From contig NZ_JOMI01000003.1 in assembly GCF_000711235.1 (NCBI RefSeq), positions 62,001 to 126,000 on the forward strand: a stretch of DNA of 64,000 nucleotides, given 5' to 3'. The number at the start of each line of letters is the position of its first letter. The stretch's first letter is position 1. Positions 60,518 through 64,000 of this stretch are shown here, one piece after another. The position numbers and the translations under genes were made by a program. Below the pieces are notes generated by a model. That model searched no databases. It was not told the DNA's origin and saw nothing but the letters and a program-made list of their open reading frames with translations. This stretch comes from Prevotella sp. 10(H). Lineage in GTDB: Bacteria > Bacteroidota > Bacteroidia > Bacteroidales > Dysgonomonadaceae.

Positions 60518-61564
60518 TTATTCTTCTTTTACTTTCTTTATCGCTTCCTTTTCGTTTTCGTCATAAGGTGAGCCAACCATACTTATCTTATTCTGGTCTT
60601 CTTCCCTTCCTTCAAGTGCAAGTTCGTCCATATTTATCTTTACCTTTTTCACGGGCTCCGTATAATTATTGACATTGATTACAGACGGCTTTTCGAATTT
60701 ACGAGGGCCTTCAATGACCCAGTCTTCGACATTCTTATGCTCGAAACGACATTCGTTACAGATAAATTCTTCCACTTCGTGCCATTCATCTTTACGGGCA
60801 GTTACACGCTGAACAGTATCGCCGAACATCCAAAGCACCACTTTACCCGAACATTTTGTACAATGACGATGTGCATTGAACGGTTTGTTGAACCATACAC
60901 GCGATTTGAAGCGGAAAGTCTTGTCCGTCAAGGCTCCCACAGGGCATACATCGATTACATTTCCTGAAAAGTCATTATCTATCGCCCGCTCTATATAAGT
61001 AGATATCTGGGCATGGTCGCCACGTCCTACCACTCCGTGGACACGTTCGGGAGTAAGTTGGTCGGCCAGTTTCACACATCGGTAGCACAATATGCAACGG
61101 TTCATGTGCAACTGGATATACGGACCTATATTTTCGGGTTCGAATGTACGTTTTTCTTCTATATAGCGCGACTTGAAGTTACCATTCTCGTAAGCAAGAT
61201 TCTGCAAATCACATTCTCCGGCCTGATCACATACAGGACAGTCCAGCGGGTGATTGATAAGCAAAAACTCGGTAACAGCGCGGCGTGCTTCTATCGCCTT
61301 TTCCGAAGTACCGCTCTTTACTTCCATACCATCCTGTACTGCTGTAACGCACGACGGCTGGAGCTTCGGCATCGGACGCGGGTCTTTTTCGCTTCCTTTG
61401 GTTACTTCCACCAGACAGCAACGGCATTTACCGCCACAGTCTTTCAGCTTAGAATAGTAACACATAGTAGGGGGCACACTATTGCCGCCTATCATGCGCG
61501 CTGCCTGCAGGACGGTAGTTCCCGGGTCTACCTCTATTGTATGTCCATCTATTGTAATTTTCAT
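60518..61564 (-). CDS. nuoG: NADH-quinone oxidoreductase subunit G, short form
   Basis: A 348-residue NuoG with only the iron-sulfur part. The 2Fe-2S ferredoxin domain (MCYYSKLKDCGGKCRCC and a further Cys) comes first, then the His-Cys3 cluster motif CPVCDQAGECDLQ, and the 4Fe-4S pair around RCILCYRCV and VCPVGALTD. Two more Cys pairs (HCTKCSG and ICNECRF) follow. The large molybdopterin-like domain of E. coli NuoG (about 900 residues) is absent. The end of the reading frame is clean (VKEE then TAA), so this is the normal short form of the phylum and not a truncation. Confidence 0.93.
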   Translation of the reverse strand: MKITIDGHTIEVDPGTTVLQAARMIGGNSVPPTMCYYSKLKDCGGKCRCCLVEVTKGSEKDPRPMPKLQPSCVTAVQDGMEVKSGTSEKAIEARRAVTEFLLINHPLDCPVCDQAGECDLQNLAYENGNFKSRYIEEKRTFEPENIGPYIQLHMNRCILCYRCVKLADQLTPERVHGVVGRGDHAQISTYIERAIDNDFSGNVIDVCPVGALTDKTFRFKSRVWFNKPFNAHRHCTKCSGKVVLWMFGDTVQRVTARKDEWHEVEEFICNECRFEHKNVEDWVIEGPRKFEKPSVINVNNYTEPVKKVKINMDELALEGREEDQNKISMVGSPYDENEKEAIKKVKEE

Positions 61565-61568
61565 TTTT

Positions 61569-61659
61569 TTAGCTGTTAGCCTTTAGCTGATAGCTATTAG
61601 CATTTTAGAATATATAAATTATCACCATCTTGCTAACAGCTAAAGGCTATTGGCTAATG
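61569..61659. repeat. TTAGCnn heptad tracts between nuoF and nuoG, running into nuoF
   Basis: The first tract is TTAGCTG, TTAGCCT, TTAGCTG, ATAGCTA, TTAGCAT (61569-61603). The second is the inverse GCTAACA, GCTAAAG, GCTATTG, GCTAATG (61632-61659), which includes the nuoF stop (61640-61642) and its last six codons. The two tracts can form an imperfect hairpin. Confidence 0.88.
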
Positions 61660-63013
61660 GCTTCAACAAATGTCTTACTTTTTCCATCGGTTCGTTCACA
61701 AAGTGATCCCTGTTTTTTATCTTTTCAGGGAAACGGATGTGATATTCGAATTCTTCGCGGAAATGACGGATAGCTGCAGCTACAGGCCACGCAGCCGCAT
61801 CTCCCAGCGGACAGATTGTATTTCCTTCAATTTTGCCCTGGATACTCCATAGCAGGTCGATATCTTCTTCGCGTCCTAGTCCGTTTTCGATACGGTAGAG
61901 AATTTTGTCCATCCATCCTGTTCCTTCACGGCATGGAGAACATTGTCCGCAACTTTCATGGTGGAAGAAGCGTGCAAAATTCCATGTGTTACGGACGATA
62001 CAGGCTGTATCGTTGTATACGATAAAACCTCCCGAACCGAGCGATGAGCCTGTGACAAAGCCCCCATCGGCCAGCGATTCATATGATATGAGACGGTCTT
62101 CACCGTTGGCTGTTTTAAATATGAGTTCAGGTGGAAGAATCGGAACGGATGCTCCTCCCGGAATAACGGCTTTCAACGGACGGTCATCCATCATACCGCC
62201 GCAGTATTCATCCGAGTTGAAGAATTCGTCGATAGTTATACCCAGTTCCACTTCGTACACACCCGGATTTTTGATATGCCCTGATGCTGACATCAGTTTT
62301 GTTCCGGTCGATTTTCCTACACCTATCTTAGCATATTCCTCACCGCCGTTGTTTACAATCCACGAAACGGCAGATATAGATTCCACATTATTTACTACCG
62401 TAGGCTCTGCCCATAGACCGCTAACGGCAGGGAATGGCGGTTTGATGCGCGGATTACCGCGTTTGCCTTCCAGCGATTCGATAAGGGCGGTTTCTTCACC
62501 GCATATATATGCACCCGCACCGCAGTGTACATACAGGTCGAGGTTATAGCCTGTTCCCAGTATATTCTTACCCAGCCATCCGTTGGCATAGGCTTCTTTT
62601 ATTGCTTTTTCTAGAATTTTAAATATCCACATGTATTCGCCGCGGATATAGATGTAAGATAGATTAGCTTCCAGTGCGTAGCTTGCCACAATAGCCCCTT
62701 CTATAAGCAGATGAGGTATTTTGTGCATCAGATAGCGGTCTTTGAATGTACCCGGCTCCGATTCGTCCGCATTAACTACCAGATGACGTGGTTTTCCTGA
62801 TTTTTTGTCTATAAAACTCCATTTCAACCCCATAGGGAAACCTGCACCTCCACGACCTCGTAAGCCGGAAGTCTTCACCTGCTCCACAACATCGTCGGGA
62901 GACATGGTTTTTAAGGCCTTTTCAACAGAGGCGTAGCCGCCGTTTTTGCGATAAACTTCATATTCCTGTATGCCGGGAATATCTATTTTTTCAAATAATA
63001 CTTTTCTAGCCAT
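61640..63013 (-). CDS. nuoF: NADH-quinone oxidoreductase subunit F
   Basis: The 457-residue FMN subunit that takes hydride from NADH. The FMN/NADH site is GLRGRGGAGFPMGLKWSF (about 49-66) and GAGAYICGEETALIESLEG. The N3 cluster ligands are CGQCSPCREG with a fourth Cys in TICPLGDAAAWP. The last residues, PLANSL, are encoded by a repeat tract and are probably not conserved. Confidence 0.97.
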   Translation of the reverse strand: MARKVLFEKIDIPGIQEYEVYRKNGGYASVEKALKTMSPDDVVEQVKTSGLRGRGGAGFPMGLKWSFIDKKSGKPRHLVVNADESEPGTFKDRYLMHKIPHLLIEGAIVASYALEANLSYIYIRGEYMWIFKILEKAIKEAYANGWLGKNILGTGYNLDLYVHCGAGAYICGEETALIESLEGKRGNPRIKPPFPAVSGLWAEPTVVNNVESISAVSWIVNNGGEEYAKIGVGKSTGTKLMSASGHIKNPGVYEVELGITIDEFFNSDEYCGGMMDDRPLKAVIPGGASVPILPPELIFKTANGEDRLISYESLADGGFVTGSSLGSGGFIVYNDTACIVRNTWNFARFFHHESCGQCSPCREGTGWMDKILYRIENGLGREEDIDLLWSIQGKIEGNTICPLGDAAAWPVAAAIRHFREEFEYHIRFPEKIKNRDHFVNEPMEKVRHLLKPLANSL

Positions 63014-63019
63014 CTTTTA

Positions 63020-63135
63020 GTTACAAGTTACAAGTTACGAGTTACATGTCAGTAGACAAGTAAACAAGATACGAGTAGACAAGTTATTATTTATTCTAAA
63101 TTTTTTACTTACTGTTAACTGTTCACTGTAAACTG
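63020..63135. repeat. Three short-period tracts between nuoE and nuoF, running into nuoE
   Basis: GTTACAA, GTTACAA, GTTACGA, GTTACAT (63020-63047). Then units of 7-8 bases of the GTAGACAA / GTAAACAA type (63052-63083). Last, CTTACTG, TTAACTG, TTCACTG, TAAACTG (63108-63135). The nuoE stop (63123-63125) is inside the last tract. Confidence 0.88.
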
Positions 63136-63650
63136 ATCTTGCCTTGTTTACAATCTTCTATCAGGGTATCTATCTTTTCCTTTGTCAGATTTTCGTGATA
63201 GTTGTCGCCCAACTGAAGCATCGGCCCAAAACCGCAGGCTCCGAGACATTCTACCCCTACCACACTGAACATGCCGTCGGGAGTTATCTCTCCGGGTTTT
63301 ACACCCAGTTTCTGACAGGTATAGTCCATCAGATTTTCGCCGCCACGTAGTCCACAACAGGCTGTACGGCAAAATTCCAGCATATATTTAGCTACCGGTT
63401 TTTCGTTGAACATAGTATAGAATGTTACAACTTCATAAACTTCGATAGGTGTTATCTCCAATATCTCGGCGACCTTATCCATCAGTTCAAGGCTCAGCCA
63501 GTTGTCGTGAGCATCTTGTACTGCATGAAGAACAGGAAGCAGTGCGGATTTTTTCTTATCGGCAGGGTAATGGCTCAACAGTTCGTTGATACGAGCCATC
63601 AGTTCGTCCGACATGTTTATTATTTGTTTGTAATCTCTTACTTGTTCCAT
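63123..63650 (-). CDS. nuoE: NADH-quinone oxidoreductase subunit E
   Basis: The 175-residue subunit with the N1a 2Fe-2S cluster. Its ligands are in FCRTACCGLRG and VECLGACGFGPM (Cys-x4-Cys pairs). The N-terminal helical domain starts MEQVRDYKQIINMSDELM. The final codons are repeat sequence. Confidence 0.95.
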   Translation of the reverse strand: MEQVRDYKQIINMSDELMARINELLSHYPADKKKSALLPVLHAVQDAHDNWLSLELMDKVAEILEITPIEVYEVVTFYTMFNEKPVAKYMLEFCRTACCGLRGGENLMDYTCQKLGVKPGEITPDGMFSVVGVECLGACGFGPMLQLGDNYHENLTKEKIDTLIEDCKQGKISLQ

Positions 63651-63655
63651 TATAT

Positions 63656-63752
63656 TTAGCTGTTAGCTGTTAGCCTTTAGCTATTAGCTTTTTTGTATTA
63701 TATTTTCAAATTTGAATTGGCACATTTGCATATTTTCACATCAACACATTAG
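63656..63752. repeat. Heptad and octad tracts between nuoD and nuoE
   Basis: Five TTAGCnn heptads (63656-63690: TTAGCTG, TTAGCTG, TTAGCCT, TTAGCTA, TTAGCTT). They are followed by four octads, CACATTTG, CATATTTT, CACATCAA, CACATTAG (63721-63752), the last ending one base before the nuoD stop. Confidence 0.88.
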
Positions 63753-63753
63753 A

Positions 63754-64000
63754 TTATGCATCTAATTCTCCGGCAATAACATTTATACTCGATAGCGTGG
63801 CGACAGCATCCGAAAACAACCCTCCTTTTATCATTTCAGGGAATGCCTGATAGTAGATAAAGCAAGGACGGCGGAAATGAACCCTGTAAGGTACACGCGA
63901 TCCGTCTGTAATCATATATATCCCCAGTTCGCCGTTAGCAGCCTCTACCGAGTGGTAAACTTCGGCAACGGGAACAGGAACTTCACCCATTACTATTTTA
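63754..64000 (-). CDS. nuoD: NADH-quinone oxidoreductase subunit D (C-terminal part, cut by the window)
   Basis: The last 81 residues of the 49-kDa quinone-site subunit. EAANGELGIYMITDGSRVPY and HFRRPCFIYYQAFPEMIKGG are the conserved C-terminal motifs, and it ends INVIAGELDA. The frame stays open past 64000 (codons before the first visible Met read KIV), so the gene starts outside the window. Whether it is fused to NuoC cannot be seen. Confidence 0.95.
   Translation of the reverse strand, partial: KIVMGEVPVPVAEVYHSVEAANGELGIYMITDGSRVPYRVHFRRPCFIYYQAFPEMIKGGLFSDAVATLSSINVIAGELDA

Noticed and set aside
60518-61564. nuoG as a truncated pseudogene
   Set aside because: All cluster ligands are present, the frame is intact and spaced normally, and short NuoG proteins are usual in this phylum.
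1-64000. tRNA, rRNA or tmRNA genes
   Set aside because: I looked through the spacers for cloverleaf-like stems and conserved rRNA stretches and found none; a tRNAscan or Infernal run would settle this.

Overview
The window is AT-rich bacterial DNA that reads as a chromosomal core region of a Bacteroidales bacterium. A Dysgonomonas-like member of the Dysgonomonadaceae is my best guess, from general gene content and not from any search. The signs are promoters of the Bacteroidetes type (TAnnTTTG at -7, sometimes with TTTG at -33, and no obvious Shine-Dalgarno sequences), many Bacteroidetes-only families (DUF3822, DUF4271, DUF3078, DUF4468, DUF2851), a tandem-exbD TonB operon, MenA, and a short AMP nucleosidase. 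I see no rRNA, tRNA, CRISPR array, prophage or insertion sequence. Nearly every gene is housekeeping or envelope-related.

Layout: 0-3 kb holds rsmD/DUF3822 divergent from a RecD-like helicase. 3-7.4 kb has a secreted GH43 enzyme, a secreted esterase, holA, amn and a solitary HsdR-N nuclease domain. 7.4-10.4 kb is an envelope operon on the minus strand (sigma-54-type activator, LptE lipoprotein, TPR-like protein, SecG) whose promoter sits in an inverted repeat. 10.5-13.6 kb has a phosphoesterase, menA and a divergent aspartate kinase that resembles the ectoine-linked Ask_Ect class. 14-20 kb is exbB-exbD-exbD-tonB followed by a small membrane protein, a PstS-like lipoprotein and a TPR protein. 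20-31 kb has metK behind a SAM-II-like riboswitch, hemD, a YgjP-like protease, cdd, a LysM glucosaminidase, two DUF proteins, an SDR, trmD, and an ECF sigma factor with a membrane partner ending in a TonB-like domain. 31-37 kb has ZapB-like/ZapA/RNase Y, a 2-hydroxyacid dehydrogenase, an amidase and an MCE protein. 37-50 kb has dnaA, a GNAT, an RRM protein, ribF, a HAD phosphatase, recO, a membrane-anchored MutS-like ATPase, several uncharacterised genes, lpxB and surE. 50-53 kb has an alkaline phosphatase. 53-64 kb is the complex I operon nuoD(partial)-E-F-G-H-I-J-K-L-M-N on the minus strand, with the NADH-input module EFG and a short NuoG.

The most unusual structure is in the spacers. Degenerate tandem repeats with a 7-bp period, and one with 8, fill the gaps nuoD/E, E/F, F/G, G/H and surE/lpxB. 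They use several different 4-5 bp cores. They overlap or abut the stop codons of the upstream genes, so the last codons of nuoE, nuoF and surE are written in repeat sequence. The same heptads are assembled into a larger mosaic element present twice, in inverted orientation, at about 33.8 and 52.9 kb. A second element of about 100-115 bp made of two C/G-rich palindromes sits between the SDR gene and trmD and again between nuoI and nuoJ.

Functionally the window links respiration (complex I, menaquinone), envelope building (LPS transport and lipid A, MCE, amidase, glucosaminidase), energised outer-membrane uptake (TonB/ExbBD), and replication, repair and RNA decay (DnaA, HolA, RecO, RecD-like helicase, RNase Y).
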